A stretch of DNA of 62,842 nucleotides from Eremococcus coleocola DSM 15696 (GCF_000428865.1 NZ_AUAT01000015.1:1-62842); one strand, 5' to 3'; shown: positions 52,043 through 62,519, numbered from the stretch's first letter. Notes: generated by a model not told the origin, from the letters alone. Made by a program: numbers and translations.

Positions 52043-53359
52043 ATGTCAACATTTTTAGATTACGCCAAGGTAAATGTCAAAGCCGGTAAGGGTGGCGACG
52101 GAATGGTTGCTTTTCGCAGGGAGAAATATGTGCCTGATGGGGGACCAGCAGGAGGAGACGGCGGTCGCGGTGGTTCGGTGATTTTTAAGGTAGATGAAGG
52201 CCTAAGAACCTTGATGGACTTTAAATATAACCGTCACTTTAAAGCAAAACCTGGTGAAAACGGCATGTCTAAGAGTAAATATGGAGCAGCTGCGGAAGAT
52301 TTAGTCGTGGCAGTTCCACCTGGAACAATTATTAAAGATGCCAATACGGGTCAATTTATTGCGGACATGTTAGAAAATGGCCAAGAAGTTGTGGTAGCTC
52401 AAGGGGGCCGAGGCGGCCGTGGCAATATTCGCTTTGCGACTCATAAGAATCCAGCGCCTGCAATCGCTGAAAATGGTGAGCCGGGTCAGGAAGTTGATTT
52501 AATCTTAGAATTGAAGGTTTTAGCGGATGTTGCTTTAATTGGATATCCTTCAGTGGGTAAGTCAACCTTATTATCGGTGATTTCTAATTCTAAACCCAAG
52601 ATTGCGGATTACCCGTTTACTACGCTGAGTCCTAACTTAGGAGTCGTAAAATTAGGGTATGATCAAGAATTTGTGGTGGCGGATATTCCTGGTTTAATTG
52701 AAGGAGCCTCACAAGGTGTTGGTTTAGGCACCGACTTTTTAAAGCATATTGAACGGACCAATGTGCTCCTTCATGTGATTGATATGGCCGGAGTCCATGG
52801 TCGGGACCCATTTGATGATTTCGTAAAATTAATGGGTGAGCTCGAACAATATAATGAACGTTTACTGCTAAGACCTATGGTGATTGTGGCCAATAAAATG
52901 GATCAAGCTGCTGCTGAAGATAATTTACTTGAATTTAAAGCTCAATTGGCTAATTATTATGCCGATAAGGAACATAGTCAGCCGGAGATTTTCCAAATTT
53001 CCGCTTGGCAAACCAAAGGACTGGATGAGTTATTAAAGGCTACCTTTAATATAGTTCAAGAAGCTGACTTTGTGCCGCTTTATAATGAAACAGCAACAGT
53101 AGAGCAATATGTTCATTATCAACTAGATGAAGAAAAACCAGATTTTGAAATCCACCGTTTAAACGGGGATTATTATGAAATTACGGGTGAAAAAATTGAG
53201 AAACTCTTCCAAATGACCAATATGGCCCACGATGAGTCTGTCAACCGCTTTGTTAGACAAATGCGGGCGATGGGGATTGATCAAGCCTTACGCGAAAAGG
53301 GTGCTAAGTCAGGGGACACAGTTGACTTGATGGGATTCACTTTCGAATTTGTGGATTAG
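52043..53359 (+). CDS. obg: GTPase Obg (CgtA)
   Basis: This 438-residue ribosome-associated GTPase has a glycine-rich Obg fold at residues 1-158 ([22 protein letters not shown]), G1 at [13 protein letters not shown] (about 165), a [10 protein letters not shown] switch, NKMD, and a C-terminal OCT domain from about 360. Together with Rel it ties ribosome assembly to (p)ppGpp. GGAGG precedes the ATG. The acyltransferase gene begins 10 bp after its stop. Confidence 0.97.
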   Translation: MSTFLDYAKVNVKAGKGGDGMVAFRREKYVPDGGPAGGDGGRGGSVIFKVDEGLRTLMDFKYNRHFKAKPGENGMSKSKYGAAAEDLVVAVPPGTIIKDANTGQFIADMLENGQEVVVAQGGRGGRGNIRFATHKNPAPAIAENGEPGQEVDLILELKVLADVALIGYPSVGKSTLLSVISNSKPKIADYPFTTLSPNLGVVKLGYDQEFVVADIPGLIEGASQGVGLGTDFLKHIERTNVLLHVIDMAGVHGRDPFDDFVKLMGELEQYNERLLLRPMVIVANKMDQAAAEDNLLEFKAQLANYYADKEHSQPEIFQISAWQTKGLDELLKATFNIVQEADFVPLYNETATVEQYVHYQLDEEKPDFEIHRLNGDYYEITGEKIEKLFQMTNMAHDESVNRFVRQMRAMGIDQALREKGAKSGDTVDLMGFTFEFVD

Positions 53360-53369
53360 GTGTGAGAGA

Positions 53370-55277
53370 ATGAAAGGAAAAGCAAAACAAGCAAGCCAAC
53401 GTTTAGCTGTCTTTGATGGCTATAAGGGCATCGCGATTATTTCAATTTTAGGCTACTATTTTTACCAACATATTTTACCAGGAGGCTATTTAGCCGTTAA
53501 CTTTTTCTTATTAGTAGCTGGTTTTTTCAATATGCGTCATTTTTACTTGGCGGATACCCGTGGTTTGAAAATTAATACTTGGAAATATTATAAGAAACGG
53601 TTTAAACGCCTATTTTTCCCGATGTTAGCTATGATTATTTCTACGGCAGCAATTATTTTAATTTTTGCTCGTGATTATCTGTTTAATATTCGGAATATGG
53701 GGGTCGCTTCATTATTGTTTGTGAATAATTTCTATCAAATATTTAATGAACAATCTTATTTCGTCCATGCCTCAAATCCATCTGCCTTTACTCACTTATG
53801 GTATGTGGCGCTCTTAGGACAATTATTACTTCTAACCCCGATTTTCTTTAAATTATTTTATACTTGGCACCGGAACCCAGCCATTGCCATTAATATGATG
53901 GGAATCCTCACCTTGGTTTCGGCCGCTACCATGGCTTATCTGTTCAAGGACGGTCAGGATCCTACTAATGTCTATTATAATCTATTGACCCGGGCTTTTG
54001 CCTATACCATGGGAAATGTTTTAGCCTTTTTACTACCGGTTAAATTAGAATCCCATCCTTTAAATCGACCTCAGAAAATTCTGGTCAATACTTTAGGTAT
54101 CTTAGCCTTTGTCTTACTTTTTTTGATGTCTAAGTTTATGTATGGAACCCAAGCCTTCGCCTATCGATTTGGCATGTTCCTTTATACTTTAGTTGCTGCA
54201 GGCATGGTTGTGTTTACCATCCATAAACAAACTTTAATCAATAAAGTCTTATCTTGGCCTTTATTTACTTTTCTTGGTAAACGGTCATATTCTTACTATT
54301 TGTGGTACTATCCTATTTACTTAATCTTGCCTAATTATTTACGGTCTTGGAACTTTACCTTAACGAATATTTTCCAATTTGTCCTCTTGGCAATCTTAGC
54401 TGAAATTTCTTACCAATTATTTGAGCAAGACCGGATTAAGTTACCAATTGGTCAGCATTTTAATTGGTCTAAAATGAAGTACCAATTTTCTATTCTTAAA
54501 CGGTCAGGTAATGTTCTCATGAATGTTAAAGTCATCACGGGAATTTATATCTTCTTTCTGCTTTTTGGTACAGTGGCTTTGGCTATTGCACCGGAAAAAC
54601 GCTCAAGTAACGAGGATGATTTACAAACCCTGATTGAAAAGAATGAAGCCTTAGTTCAGACTAAACAAGCAGCAGAAACAAAAAATCAATCAAATGAAAC
54701 AAAGCAAGAAAATACTTCTGATGATAGCCAGGCTCCAAGTCAAGACACCACCAAAGTCATTAATAACATTGAAGGTCTAGAACAAGATGAATTACTCTTT
54801 GCCAATGGTTTAGATATTACTTTTATTGGTGATTCCACTTTGCTTGCTTCCGCAGACCATTTTAAAGCAGTCTTTCCTAAAGCGATTATCGATGGTGAAG
54901 TTGGCCGCCAGTTATTTAATACCTATGGTGAAGTTAATTATCTTCAATCAGAAGGTTTAATTATGAATACAGTGGTGGTCATGCTAGGTTCAAATGGGAC
55001 CTTTACGGATGGTCAAATTGATGACTTTATTGAAGCAATCGGGACGGATAAGTCTATTTACTTTATCAATTCCAACGCCAACCGTTCCTGGGTGACCGAT
55101 GCCAATGCGGCTATTCTTCGTGCTTCACAAAAATATGGTAATGTCCAAGTCATTGATTGGAATACTTATTCGAATGATCACCCTGAATGGATTCGGGAAG
55201 ATGAAGCCCATCCAACCGATGAAGGGGCTCGTCAATTATCAGTTTATGTTGCAAAAGAACTCTTTAGAACCCGTTAA
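53370..55277 (+). CDS. Membrane acyltransferase with SGNH domain (OatA-like)
   Basis: This 635-residue protein has an Acyl_transf_3 domain with about ten helices (to about 380), an eleventh helix near 395-415, a Glu/Gln/Ser/Thr-rich linker, and an extracellular SGNH esterase-type domain. Catalytic Ser is in FIGDSTLLASADHF (about 486), with Asp and His in EDEAHPTDEG (about 611). OatA-type enzymes O-acetylate peptidoglycan muramic acid and give lysozyme resistance; teichoic or other sugars are also possible targets. The ATG at 53370 fits best; an earlier start overlaps obg. Confidence 0.88.
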   Translation: MKGKAKQASQRLAVFDGYKGIAIISILGYYFYQHILPGGYLAVNFFLLVAGFFNMRHFYLADTRGLKINTWKYYKKRFKRLFFPMLAMIISTAAIILIFARDYLFNIRNMGVASLLFVNNFYQIFNEQSYFVHASNPSAFTHLWYVALLGQLLLLTPIFFKLFYTWHRNPAIAINMMGILTLVSAATMAYLFKDGQDPTNVYYNLLTRAFAYTMGNVLAFLLPVKLESHPLNRPQKILVNTLGILAFVLLFLMSKFMYGTQAFAYRFGMFLYTLVAAGMVVFTIHKQTLINKVLSWPLFTFLGKRSYSYYLWYYPIYLILPNYLRSWNFTLTNIFQFVLLAILAEISYQLFEQDRIKLPIGQHFNWSKMKYQFSILKRSGNVLMNVKVITGIYIFFLLFGTVALAIAPEKRSSNEDDLQTLIEKNEALVQTKQAAETKNQSNETKQENTSDDSQAPSQDTTKVINNIEGLEQDELLFANGLDITFIGDSTLLASADHFKAVFPKAIIDGEVGRQLFNTYGEVNYLQSEGLIMNTVVVMLGSNGTFTDGQIDDFIEAIGTDKSIYFINSNANRSWVTDANAAILRASQKYGNVQVIDWNTYSNDHPEWIREDEAHPTDEGARQLSVYVAKELFRTR

Positions 55278-55304
55278 TCTATGATTTAGTAAAGGATGTC
55301 TAAA

Positions 55305-56240
55305 ATGGAATTACTGTTTTTAGGAACTGGGGCAGGCATCCCGTCCAAAAATCGGAATGTTTCTTCGATGGCACTCAAGTTATTAAACCAGTTAAACCAA
55401 GTATGGCTATTTGATTGTGGGGAAGGGACCCAGCATCAAATCCTACATACCAGTTTAAAGCCAAGAAAAGTCTCCAAAATTTTTATTACCCATATGCATG
55501 GGGACCATATCTTTGGCTTACCAGGTTTTTTAAGCTCACGGTCCTTTCAAGGAGGCGAAGAGCCAGTTACCATCTATGGTCCTCAAGGTATCAAGGACTA
55601 TGTTTTGATGTGCTTGAAGTTATCAAAGTCAAATTTGGGTTATCCCTTAATATTCGAAGAATTGTCTGACCAAGGCGGTAAGCTTGATCTAGGCCATGGC
55701 TGGCAAGCGGAATATTTGCCCTTGAATCATGGTATATTGTCCTTTGGTTTTCGCATTAAAGAACCTGATACCCCAGGTCAATTATTAGTGGATGACTTAA
55801 AAGCCCAGGGCATACCGGCTGGACCTATCTATGGCCGCTTAAAAGCTGGAGAAACAGTCCAATTGGAAGACGGTCGTCTCCTAGATGGGAAGGACTTTAT
55901 CGCCCCAGCGCAAGCAGGGCATGTACTTACGTATATTGGCGACACTCGGCCCAATGCTAATAATTTAATTTTAGCCAAAGATGCGGATGTCTTAATTTAT
56001 GAGGGAACCCATGATGGGTCTTTAAGCCAAATGGCTAATCAATATTATCACTCGACTTCGGACCAAGGAGCGACCTTAGCCAAAGAAGCTGGGGTTAAGC
56101 AAGTTTATTTGAATCATATTTCCTCCCGCTATTTAAGTCGAGATGTGCAAGTGATGGAACAAGCAGCGCAGAAAATTTTTCCAAAGTTACATATTGTCCG
56201 AGATTTAGAAGAAATCAACTTAGACTCAGTAGGGGGCTAG
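55305..56240 (+). CDS. rnz: Ribonuclease Z
   Basis: This 311-residue tRNase Z removes 3' trailers from tRNA precursors lacking encoded CCA. The zinc core is THMHGDHIFGLPGFL (about 61), with LNHGILSFGFRI and the Asp in YIGDTRPN, and a late His in YLNHISSRY. ATG 55305 follows AAAGG by eight bases and is preferred to the ATG at 55296 that abuts the site. Confidence 0.93.
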   Translation: MELLFLGTGAGIPSKNRNVSSMALKLLNQLNQVWLFDCGEGTQHQILHTSLKPRKVSKIFITHMHGDHIFGLPGFLSSRSFQGGEEPVTIYGPQGIKDYVLMCLKLSKSNLGYPLIFEELSDQGGKLDLGHGWQAEYLPLNHGILSFGFRIKEPDTPGQLLVDDLKAQGIPAGPIYGRLKAGETVQLEDGRLLDGKDFIAPAQAGHVLTYIGDTRPNANNLILAKDADVLIYEGTHDGSLSQMANQYYHSTSDQGATLAKEAGVKQVYLNHISSRYLSRDVQVMEQAAQKIFPKLHIVRDLEEINLDSVGG

Positions 56241-56244
56241 AAAG

Positions 56245-57066
56245 ATGTCTCAAAGTAGAAAAGTTGCAGTGGTGACGGGCGCATCCTCTGGGATTGGTCA
56301 AGCAATGGCAAAACAATTAGCCGCTCACCACTATGATTTAGTTTTAATTGCCCGTCGCCAAGACCGGTTGGAAGCTTTAGCAGCAGAAATTAACCGTATT
56401 CATGGTGTGGATACTTTTGTCTTGGCGGGGGATGTGACCCAAACCAGTTTTATCGAAAGTATTGTTCCTTTATGTAAATCACGGTTTGGTCGGATTGATT
56501 TACTGTTCCAAGCTGCGGGTTATGGAGTATTTAAACGAGTCACCCAATTTTCTTATGCCGAAATTGTGGCCATGTTTGAAGTAAATACTTTTGCTATCAT
56601 GTATTTGTCCCAATTAGTGGCTTTAGAAATGCTAGACCAAGGTTCAGGTCAGATTGTTATGGTAGCCTCTTCTGCAGGTAAACTATCGACGATTGCTTCA
56701 TCTGTATACTCAGCGACTAAAGCCGCAGTAATAGCTTATGCAGATACGCTTCGACTCGAATTACGTCCGGCTGGAATCGAAGTCATTGTGGTGAATCCAG
56801 GTCCAGTTGTTACCGAGTTCTTCGACCGCGATGCTAACTCAAAAGCCTACTTTAAAACCATTGAAGGCTTTGCCTTAGATGTTGATGTTTTAACAAAGCG
56901 AATTATGGCTAACTTATTGAGCCCTTGTAAATTTAAACGGGAAGTGAATGCGCCGCTAGTTCTTGAGCTGCTGGCTCGATTAAATTCGATTTTTCCGACA
57001 ATAAGTGATATATTAAAATTAAACTTATTTAATTTAAAGGAGAATTCAGATGAAACAACAGTTTAA
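56245..57066 (+). CDS. Short-chain dehydrogenase/reductase (YqjQ-like)
   Basis: This 273-residue NAD(P) oxidoreductase has the dinucleotide site VVTGASSGIGQAMAKQLA (about 10-27), the NAG-type motif as AAGYGVF (about 88) and the catalytic Tyr/Lys in VYSATKAAVIAYADTL (about 154-158). The substrate is unknown. Following rnz recalls the yqjQ-rnz neighbourhood of B. subtilis. Its end overlaps the next gene by 17 bases. Confidence 0.88.
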   Translation: MSQSRKVAVVTGASSGIGQAMAKQLAAHHYDLVLIARRQDRLEALAAEINRIHGVDTFVLAGDVTQTSFIESIVPLCKSRFGRIDLLFQAAGYGVFKRVTQFSYAEIVAMFEVNTFAIMYLSQLVALEMLDQGSGQIVMVASSAGKLSTIASSVYSATKAAVIAYADTLRLELRPAGIEVIVVNPGPVVTEFFDRDANSKAYFKTIEGFALDVDVLTKRIMANLLSPCKFKREVNAPLVLELLARLNSIFPTISDILKLNLFNLKENSDETTV

Positions 57067-57553
57067 GGTAATTCTAGGGGTGATTTTCCTCATTTTATTT
57101 GTGATTGTCGCCTTACAAAATGTGAATCCTGTGTCAGTGGATTTATTTGTCGCTAAATATCAAGTTCCCCTTATTCTACTAATCTTACTGTCAGCCTTGT
57201 TGGGGATGATTGTAGGACTTTTAGTTACTATTTCTTCCAATAGTCGACAACGTAAAGAGGTTAAGCGACTTAACAATGAAATTAAGAGCTTAAAAGACCA
57301 ACATACTCAGGATATTATCAAGAAAGATGATCAGATCTCAGACCTTAAAGCTAAAGTATCTGATTTGAAAGATAAAAATAAAAATACCCAAGTCTATCAA
57401 GAAGATAGCTTTGTAAAACAAGAGATGGATATGCCTGAAAGTCACTTAGACCCTGCTTCAATGACACCAAAAGATTTACCAGTAAGTGAGGAAGTAAGTC
57501 TTCCAGCTCAAGTAGAGTTGCCAGAAGAAGTTGACGCTGATTTCACTGAATAA
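57050..57553 (+). CDS. LapA-domain (DUF1049) membrane protein with coiled coil
   Basis: This 167-residue protein has two helices (about 4-22 and 33-58) with the LapA signature LQNVNPVSVDLFVAKYQVPLILLILLSALLG. A charged coiled coil (KEVKRLNNEIKSLKDQHTQD…) and an acidic, Pro/Glu-rich tail follow. The family was named for lipopolysaccharide assembly in Gram-negatives, which does not apply here. The function is unknown. AAAGGAG precedes the ATG. It lies before recJ. Confidence 0.82.
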   Translation: MKQQFKVILGVIFLILFVIVALQNVNPVSVDLFVAKYQVPLILLILLSALLGMIVGLLVTISSNSRQRKEVKRLNNEIKSLKDQHTQDIIKKDDQISDLKAKVSDLKDKNKNTQVYQEDSFVKQEMDMPESHLDPASMTPKDLPVSEEVSLPAQVELPEEVDADFTE

Positions 57554-57581
57554 ATAAGTTTTAAAAGGAGGCCTTTGGGCC

Positions 57582-59912
57582 ATGTTTCTAAATAAAGCTC
57601 ATTATGAGTGGGTCTTACCAACATTAGATTCCAACTCAAGTGATTTATCGGTATTTAAAGAAGCGGAAAAGAAATACTCTTCCGCTTTTTTGCGTTTATG
57701 TTACCAAAGGGGAATTGATAGTCTTGAGACTTTGACTGCTTTGGAAGAATCAAGTCAGGCTATTTTCCATGATCCCTTCGAATTATTTGATATGGCTAAA
57801 GCGATTGACCGTTTACAAGCAGCGATTGCTAGTCAAGAAGCAATTCTGATTTATGGTGACTATGATGCCGATGGGATTACCTCAACTTTAATTTTATATG
57901 AAAGTTTGCAAGCAGTGGGGGCAAATGTGACCTATTATATACCCAACCGCTTGATTGATGGGTATGGCCCCAATAAGGACCGCTACCAAAGCTTGATTGA
58001 TCAAGGCTGTCAATTAATTTTGACCTGTGATAATGGGGTGGCTGGTTTTGAAGCGATTGACTATGCCAATCATCGTGGGGTCGATGTGATTGTAACCGAC
58101 CACCATGAAATTCAAGACCACTTGCCCAATGCCTATGCCATCGTCCACCCCCGCCACCCCCAAGGATCCTATCCTTTTGGTGACTTGTCAGGGGCAGGGG
58201 TTGCCTTAAAAGTGGTGTCGGCTCTATTAGAAGAGATTCCTTTAGAATCAGTTGAATTGGCGGCTATCGGGACGGTGGCCGATTTGGTGTCATTGACGGA
58301 CGAGAACCGAACCATTGTCAAGCAAGGATTGCAATTAATGAGACAAAGCTCCCGCTTAGGTTTGGATTTGATTCTGACCAATAATCAGGTGGACCGTAAT
58401 AAGTTAACCAGTGATACCATTGGTTTTATTATCGGCCCACGCTTGAATGCGATTGGCCGTCTGGGGGACCCTAGTCCAGCCTTTGAATTACTGGCAAGTT
58501 TTGACTCTAGCGAGGCGCAGGCACTTTATGAACTGATAGAAAGTAAAAACCAAGAGCGGCAAGCCATCGTTAAAAAAATTATGACCCAAATTCAGACTAG
58601 AATCGAAAGCTATCCTAGTCTGCCAGATATCATTATTGAAGCAGACCCTGATTGGCCTGCGGGCGTAGTAGGGATTGTGGCGGGTCGTTTACTCGAAAAA
58701 TATCATCGTCCTGCTTTAGTCTTCCAAGAACAAAGAGACCAAGGAGTCTACAAGGGGTCCGGTCGGTCGTTACCAAGAGTTAATTTATTTGACTGGTTGT
58801 CACAGAATAAGGGATTTTTAACGCAATTTGGTGGCCATATTCAAGCAGCCGGCATGACCCTTGAGTCTAGCCAGTTTCCCGCATTTAAGGAGGCCATGCT
58901 TTCTTCTAGTCAAGCTTACCAAGCAGCGATCTTGGCGCCTTCCCAATTAAAGTTAGATGGCAGACTAGCCATTGATGAAATCAACCTGGACCTCGTTCAA
59001 GAAATCGATCATTTAGGGCCCTTTGGGATGGACAATCCACAGCCACTTTGGCTTCTTGAAGATGTCCAAATCGAGCGGATTCAAGCCATTGGTGACCAGA
59101 CTCATATCAAATTAAGGGTTCGTGGGTCAGACCAGGGATCATCACTTGAAGTGTTAGGTTTTTCGATGGCAGACCAGTGTCAAGGCTTAAGTCCAGGCAT
59201 GCAGGTATCACTGGTAGGACAACTTGTTATTAATGAATGGCAAGGTAGACGACAGGTTCAAATCCATATGAAAGATATTGGCGTTAAGGGCTCGGTCTGG
59301 TTAGATGTGAGGGGGAAGCATATTGCCTCTGATTTAATGAAACTTGAAAAAAGTCTTTATTTATATAACCATCAAACCATTCTTGACCTTTATCTAGCAG
59401 ACTTAGCTGATTCTTCTGCGGCACTTTTGTTTCAAGATTTACCTAGTCAGACAGAATGTGATGCGTACGATAATTTGGTTATTATGGAAGTTCCAGAAGA
59501 TTTAACTTTGATAAAAGACTTTTATCAAACAAACCGTTTTGATCAAGTCTATTTAGGGGCTTATAACCAATATTCAAAATACCTTGTGGGTTTGCCCAAT
59601 CGGCAAGAAGCGGCCCAACTTTTCCGCTACCTAAATCAAGTGGGACATGTTTCAGGGGCTGAACAAAAACAAACCATGCAGAATCAATTAAAAATTCACC
59701 CCTTAAAAATTAATTTATTAATTCACATGTTTTTAGAAGCAAAATTTGTTACAATTAAAGATGGCTCTTTAATGTTTAATCAGACGCGTCCGGATAAGGT
59801 AGACTTATGGCAATTAAAGGCTTATCGGACTTATGAACAAGCAATGAAGGTAGAAGCCTTACTCAATTATCAGCCGTTGGAAGCGGTTAAGAAATATTTT
59901 GAAGGGAATTAA
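57582..59912 (+). CDS. recJ: Single-stranded-DNA-specific exonuclease RecJ
   Basis: This 776-residue 5'-3' exonuclease acts in recombination and mismatch repair. DHH-family motifs are [15 protein letters not shown] (about 90), TCDNGVAG (about 147) and VTDHHEIQ (about 172). The DHHA1 domain has [23 protein letters not shown] and [11 protein letters not shown]. The extra C-terminal region of about 210 residues is typical of Firmicutes RecJ. GGAGG precedes the ATG. It is 4 bp from apt, a conserved pair. Confidence 0.95.
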   Translation: MFLNKAHYEWVLPTLDSNSSDLSVFKEAEKKYSSAFLRLCYQRGIDSLETLTALEESSQAIFHDPFELFDMAKAIDRLQAAIASQEAILIYGDYDADGITSTLILYESLQAVGANVTYYIPNRLIDGYGPNKDRYQSLIDQGCQLILTCDNGVAGFEAIDYANHRGVDVIVTDHHEIQDHLPNAYAIVHPRHPQGSYPFGDLSGAGVALKVVSALLEEIPLESVELAAIGTVADLVSLTDENRTIVKQGLQLMRQSSRLGLDLILTNNQVDRNKLTSDTIGFIIGPRLNAIGRLGDPSPAFELLASFDSSEAQALYELIESKNQERQAIVKKIMTQIQTRIESYPSLPDIIIEADPDWPAGVVGIVAGRLLEKYHRPALVFQEQRDQGVYKGSGRSLPRVNLFDWLSQNKGFLTQFGGHIQAAGMTLESSQFPAFKEAMLSSSQAYQAAILAPSQLKLDGRLAIDEINLDLVQEIDHLGPFGMDNPQPLWLLEDVQIERIQAIGDQTHIKLRVRGSDQGSSLEVLGFSMADQCQGLSPGMQVSLVGQLVINEWQGRRQVQIHMKDIGVKGSVWLDVRGKHIASDLMKLEKSLYLYNHQTILDLYLADLADSSAALLFQDLPSQTECDAYDNLVIMEVPEDLTLIKDFYQTNRFDQVYLGAYNQYSKYLVGLPNRQEAAQLFRYLNQVGHVSGAEQKQTMQNQLKIHPLKINLLIHMFLEAKFVTIKDGSLMFNQTRPDKVDLWQLKAYRTYEQAMKVEALLNYQPLEAVKKYFEGN

Positions 59913-59916
59913 TAAA

Positions 59917-60429
59917 ATGGACTTAAAGAATTATGTAACTACCATTGAAAATTATCCAAAAGAGGGTATTTTATTTAGAGATATTACACCTCTAATGGCA
60001 GATGGCGAAGCCTTTCGCTATGCCACTCAACAAATTGTGGATTATGCGGATGAGTTAGATGTGGATGTTATCGTTGGCCCTGAAGCCCGTGGTTTTATTG
60101 TGGGTTGTCCGGTGGCCTATGAATTAGGCATTGGTTTTGTACCAATTCGTAAGCCAGGTAAATTACCACGTGAAGTTGCCACCGTTGAATATGATTTAGA
60201 ATATGGGACCGATACTCTAACAGTTCATAAAGATGATATTAAACCAGGCCAACGTGTTTTGATTATTGATGATCTTTTGGCCACGGGTGGAACGGTTAAA
60301 GCAACTATCGACCTCGTTGAAAAATTAGGAGGTGTCGTAGTTGGTTGTGCTTTCTTGATTGAATTAGCTGATTTAGATGGCAAGGCAAAATTAGAAGGTT
60401 ATCCTTATAAAACCTTGATGACTTACTAA
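59917..60429 (+). CDS. apt: Adenine phosphoribosyltransferase
   Basis: This 170-residue enzyme salvages adenine to AMP. Typical parts are [43 protein letters not shown], and the PRPP loop [16 protein letters not shown] (about 117-132). The ATG at 59917 is the natural start; the frame opens a little upstream inside recJ. In Bacillus recJ-apt is followed by relA-dtd; here that second half lies 24 kb away. Confidence 0.96.
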   Translation: MDLKNYVTTIENYPKEGILFRDITPLMADGEAFRYATQQIVDYADELDVDVIVGPEARGFIVGCPVAYELGIGFVPIRKPGKLPREVATVEYDLEYGTDTLTVHKDDIKPGQRVLIIDDLLATGGTVKATIDLVEKLGGVVVGCAFLIELADLDGKAKLEGYPYKTLMTY

Positions 60430-60450
60430 GAGTAATCGCTTAGAAAAATA

Positions 60451-60517
60451 AAAAAAGAGCGGGACAAATTCAGGAAATCTATGATTTACACTGGATTTGC
60501 CGTGCTCCTAATGTGGG
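60451..60517. terminator. Hairpin between apt and lexA
   Basis: GAGCGGGACAAAT pairs imperfectly with ATTTGCCGTGCTC. The first nine bases match the elements at 27393 and 36657. It lies between convergent genes. Confidence 0.5.
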
Positions 60518-60570
60518 GATATATTATTTTTTATATTTTTTAAAATGCTCTAGTTTATTAATTATTAGTC

Positions 60571-61188
60571 TTAGTACTCACGGTAAAGACTCACTACTTT
60601 TCCGAGAATCGTGGCCTTGGTCAAGATAATATCGTCCATGCTATCATTTTCAGGTCGTAAGATATAATGGTCAGATTTCTTGAAGAAGGTTTTACAGGTG
60701 GCTTCGTCGTCTTCAGTCATGGCAACCACAATGTCACCATTATTGGCGGTAGATTGTTTACGGACCGTAATTAAATCGCCATCCATAATACCAACATTAA
60801 TCATGGATTCACCTTTGATCTGTAACATAAACAGGTCAGCGGCATCATAATGTTGTAAGTGGGGCGGAATAGGATAATAGTCTGTCGCTTCTTCAACCGC
60901 TAGAATTGGAGCACCGGCAGCCACTTTTCCTAAGAGGGGAATCTGTTGGGGTTGAATATCCAAGGCTTGTAAAGCTAAGTCGGTTAGTTCGATGGCCCGT
61001 GTCTTGGAGGAGTCTCGACTAATATAACCGGCTTTTTCAAGTCGGGTTAAATGACCATGGACGGTAGAAGTCGAAGCGAGTCCTACTTGGTTACAGATTT
61101 CGCGCACGGTTGGAGGATAGCCATTGCTTTCAATGGCTTGGTAAATACATATTAAGATGTTTTCTTGTTTGGAAGATAAGCTTTTCAT
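60571..61188 (-). CDS. lexA: SOS repressor LexA
   Basis: This 205-residue repressor self-cleaves when RecA is active. The N-terminal winged helix includes [24 protein letters not shown] (about 24-47). The cleavage site is Ala91-Gly92 in [11 protein letters not shown] and the Ser/Lys dyad is Ser128 ([15 protein letters not shown]) and Lys166 (DEATCKTFF). The ATG at 61188 gives the usual length; the frame is open 21 codons further upstream across the promoter, which is not coding. It diverges from a ynzC-like gene with a LexA box in between. Confidence 0.95.
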   Translation of the reverse strand: MKSLSSKQENILICIYQAIESNGYPPTVREICNQVGLASTSTVHGHLTRLEKAGYISRDSSKTRAIELTDLALQALDIQPQQIPLLGKVAAGAPILAVEEATDYYPIPPHLQHYDAADLFMLQIKGESMINVGIMDGDLITVRKQSTANNGDIVVAMTEDDEATCKTFFKKSDHYILRPENDSMDDIILTKATILGKVVSLYREY

Positions 61189-61244
61189 TGGCTTCACTCT
61201 TTCTCTTATGTTAACGTCATTGTAGCAAAGATTAGAGTATAAAG

Positions 61245-61258
61245 CAAACAAATGTTCG
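61245..61258. promoter_or_regulatory. LexA (SOS) box
   Basis: CGAACATTTGTTTG on the minus strand matches the Gram-positive SOS box CGAACATATGTTCG with changes only in the centre and at one outer base. It lies between lexA and the divergent gene, so it could control both. Confidence 0.7.
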
Positions 61259-61276
61259 TTTATTGGAGGGATTGTT

Positions 61277-61522
61277 TTGATTAGTCAAGAAAAAATCGAC
61301 CGGATCAATACCTTAGCACGTAAGAAAAAAGCAGAAGGTCTGAATGAAGCAGAATTGGCTGAACAAGCTAAATTACGCCAAGAATACTTGGCAGACTTCC
61401 GCAAGGGCTTCAGTCAACAAGTTGAAGCCATTAAAGTAGTTGATTCAGAGGGCAATGAATTAACCCCTAAAAAGGTTAAAGAGATTCAAGCCCGTAAGGG
61501 TTTATTTAAGAATAAAGATTAA
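61277..61522 (+). CDS. ynzC: DUF896 protein, YnzC-like
   Basis: This 81-residue protein starts [37 protein letters not shown], the classic DUF896 two-helix hairpin. In B. subtilis YnzC is the third gene of the SOS-induced yneA-yneB-ynzC operon divergent from lexA. Here it is the first gene, behind the LexA box, without yneA or yneB. The start is TTG six bases after GGAGGG. Its molecular role is unknown. Confidence 0.9.
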   Translation: MISQEKIDRINTLARKKKAEGLNEAELAEQAKLRQEYLADFRKGFSQQVEAIKVVDSEGNELTPKKVKEIQARKGLFKNKD

Positions 61523-61535
61523 AGGAGACGTATAA

Positions 61536-61751
61536 ATGCAAACTTGGATTTGGTTATTAATTGTTGCAATCGCGATGATTGCTGGTTTTGTGGGTGGCTT
61601 CTTCATTTCACGGAAGTATATGATGGATTATTTCAAAGAAAATCCACCAATTGATGAACGCATGATTACCCAAATGATGGCCCAAATGGGGCAGAAGCCA
61701 TCTAAGAAAAAAGTACAACAAATTATGCAGTCTATGAAGCAAGCTAAATAA
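61536..61751 (+). CDS. yneF: YneF family small membrane protein (UPF0154)
   Basis: This 71-residue protein has one N-terminal helix (IWLLIVAIAMIAGFVGGFFISRKYM) and the conserved tail ENPPIDERMITQMMAQMGQKPSKKKVQQIMQ. It is a widely conserved Firmicutes protein of unknown function, usually near ynzC. AAAGGAG precedes the ATG, 13 bp after the ynzC-like gene. Confidence 0.92.
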   Translation: MQTWIWLLIVAIAMIAGFVGGFFISRKYMMDYFKENPPIDERMITQMMAQMGQKPSKKKVQQIMQSMKQAK

Positions 61752-61768
61752 GTGTTTGTTTCGAGATA

Positions 61769-61803
61769 TGAAAGAGTCAGCTAATGTTTAGCTGACTCTT
61801 TCT
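61769..61803 (+). terminator. Terminator after yneF
   Basis: AAAGAGTCAGCTAA pairs with TTAGCTGACTCTTT, followed by CTGTG. The T-tract is short but the stem is strong. Confidence 0.65.
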
Positions 61804-62103
61804 GTGGTTAGAGGTATTTATGGGGCATACATTGTAAAATTAAGAAATTTATTTTATATAAATATAAGAAATTGGTGTGAATCGTAACGGATTCGTATTG
61901 AAAGACGATGAAATCTCACTATTTAGCAATTCTTCAACTTGTTTTCTTATTAATATTACCCCCTAATTAAATAGATTATATTAACTACTACCGAATGAAT
62001 ATAAGTTTTAAATAGTAGGGTACATTAAACTAAATCACATAAAAATTTAACTAGTTTTTTGGTATCTGACTGGGTATAATTCAAGTCAGGAGGTTGATCA
62101 TTT
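61804..62103. other. AT-rich intergenic region
   Basis: I see no gene or structured RNA here. A TATAAT near 62076-62081 is a probable -10 box for the following SemiSWEET-like gene, with a suitable start at 62104 behind AGGAGG. Confidence 0.4.
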
Positions 62104-62382
62104 ATGAAAAAATTACTGTTAACCTGGGCACCTTTAGTTTCTGCGGTCTGTATTACTATTTCTTATTTACCTCAGTTGTGGTTAACTTTTACCACCCATA
62201 ATGTATCGGGCCAAAGTCTAGGCTTTTGGACCTTACTAGTAATTTCTTTGTTTGGTTTAGTCCTGCAACAATATGGTTTGATTCGCTATGAAGGTAATAA
62301 AAGCTATGTTGGTTTTATTACCCAATTAATTAATTTTTCCTTTGCTTTAATTATGCTAATTATGGTTATTATTTTTTCCTAA
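62104..62382 (+). CDS. SemiSWEET-like / PQ-loop membrane protein
   Basis: This 92-residue protein has three helices and the PQ motif ITISYLPQLWLTF (about 18-30), followed by GFWTLLVISLFGLVLQQYGL and a third helix. Bacterial SemiSWEETs are about 85-95 residues, three-helix half transporters that dimerise to carry sugars. The resemblance is to this group; a sugar substrate is inference. GTCAGGAGG precedes the ATG. Confidence 0.82.
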   Translation: MKKLLLTWAPLVSAVCITISYLPQLWLTFTTHNVSGQSLGFWTLLVISLFGLVLQQYGLIRYEGNKSYVGFITQLINFSFALIMLIMVIIFS

Positions 62383-62420
62383 GTGTTCCTTTCAAGGTTA
62401 GATAACAAGGAAAACCGATT

Positions 62421-62519
62421 ATGAAAAAAGTAAGCCTTGAATTAATTGTAGTATTATTAATTCAAGCCTTATTTTTAAATGGGAATTTTTTCCTTGCTTT
62501 GTCTTCCAGTCTGGAATAA
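62421..62519 (+). CDS. Small hydrophobic peptide (32 residues), uncertain
   Basis: The frame MKKVSLELIVVLLIQALFLNGN followed by FFLALSSSLE starts eight bases after AAGGA. It is a single-helix peptide, possibly a small membrane protein. I recognise no family, and chance is not excluded. The remainder of 62520-62780 holds nothing clear. Confidence 0.4.
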   Translation: MKKVSLELIVVLLIQALFLNGNFFLALSSSLE

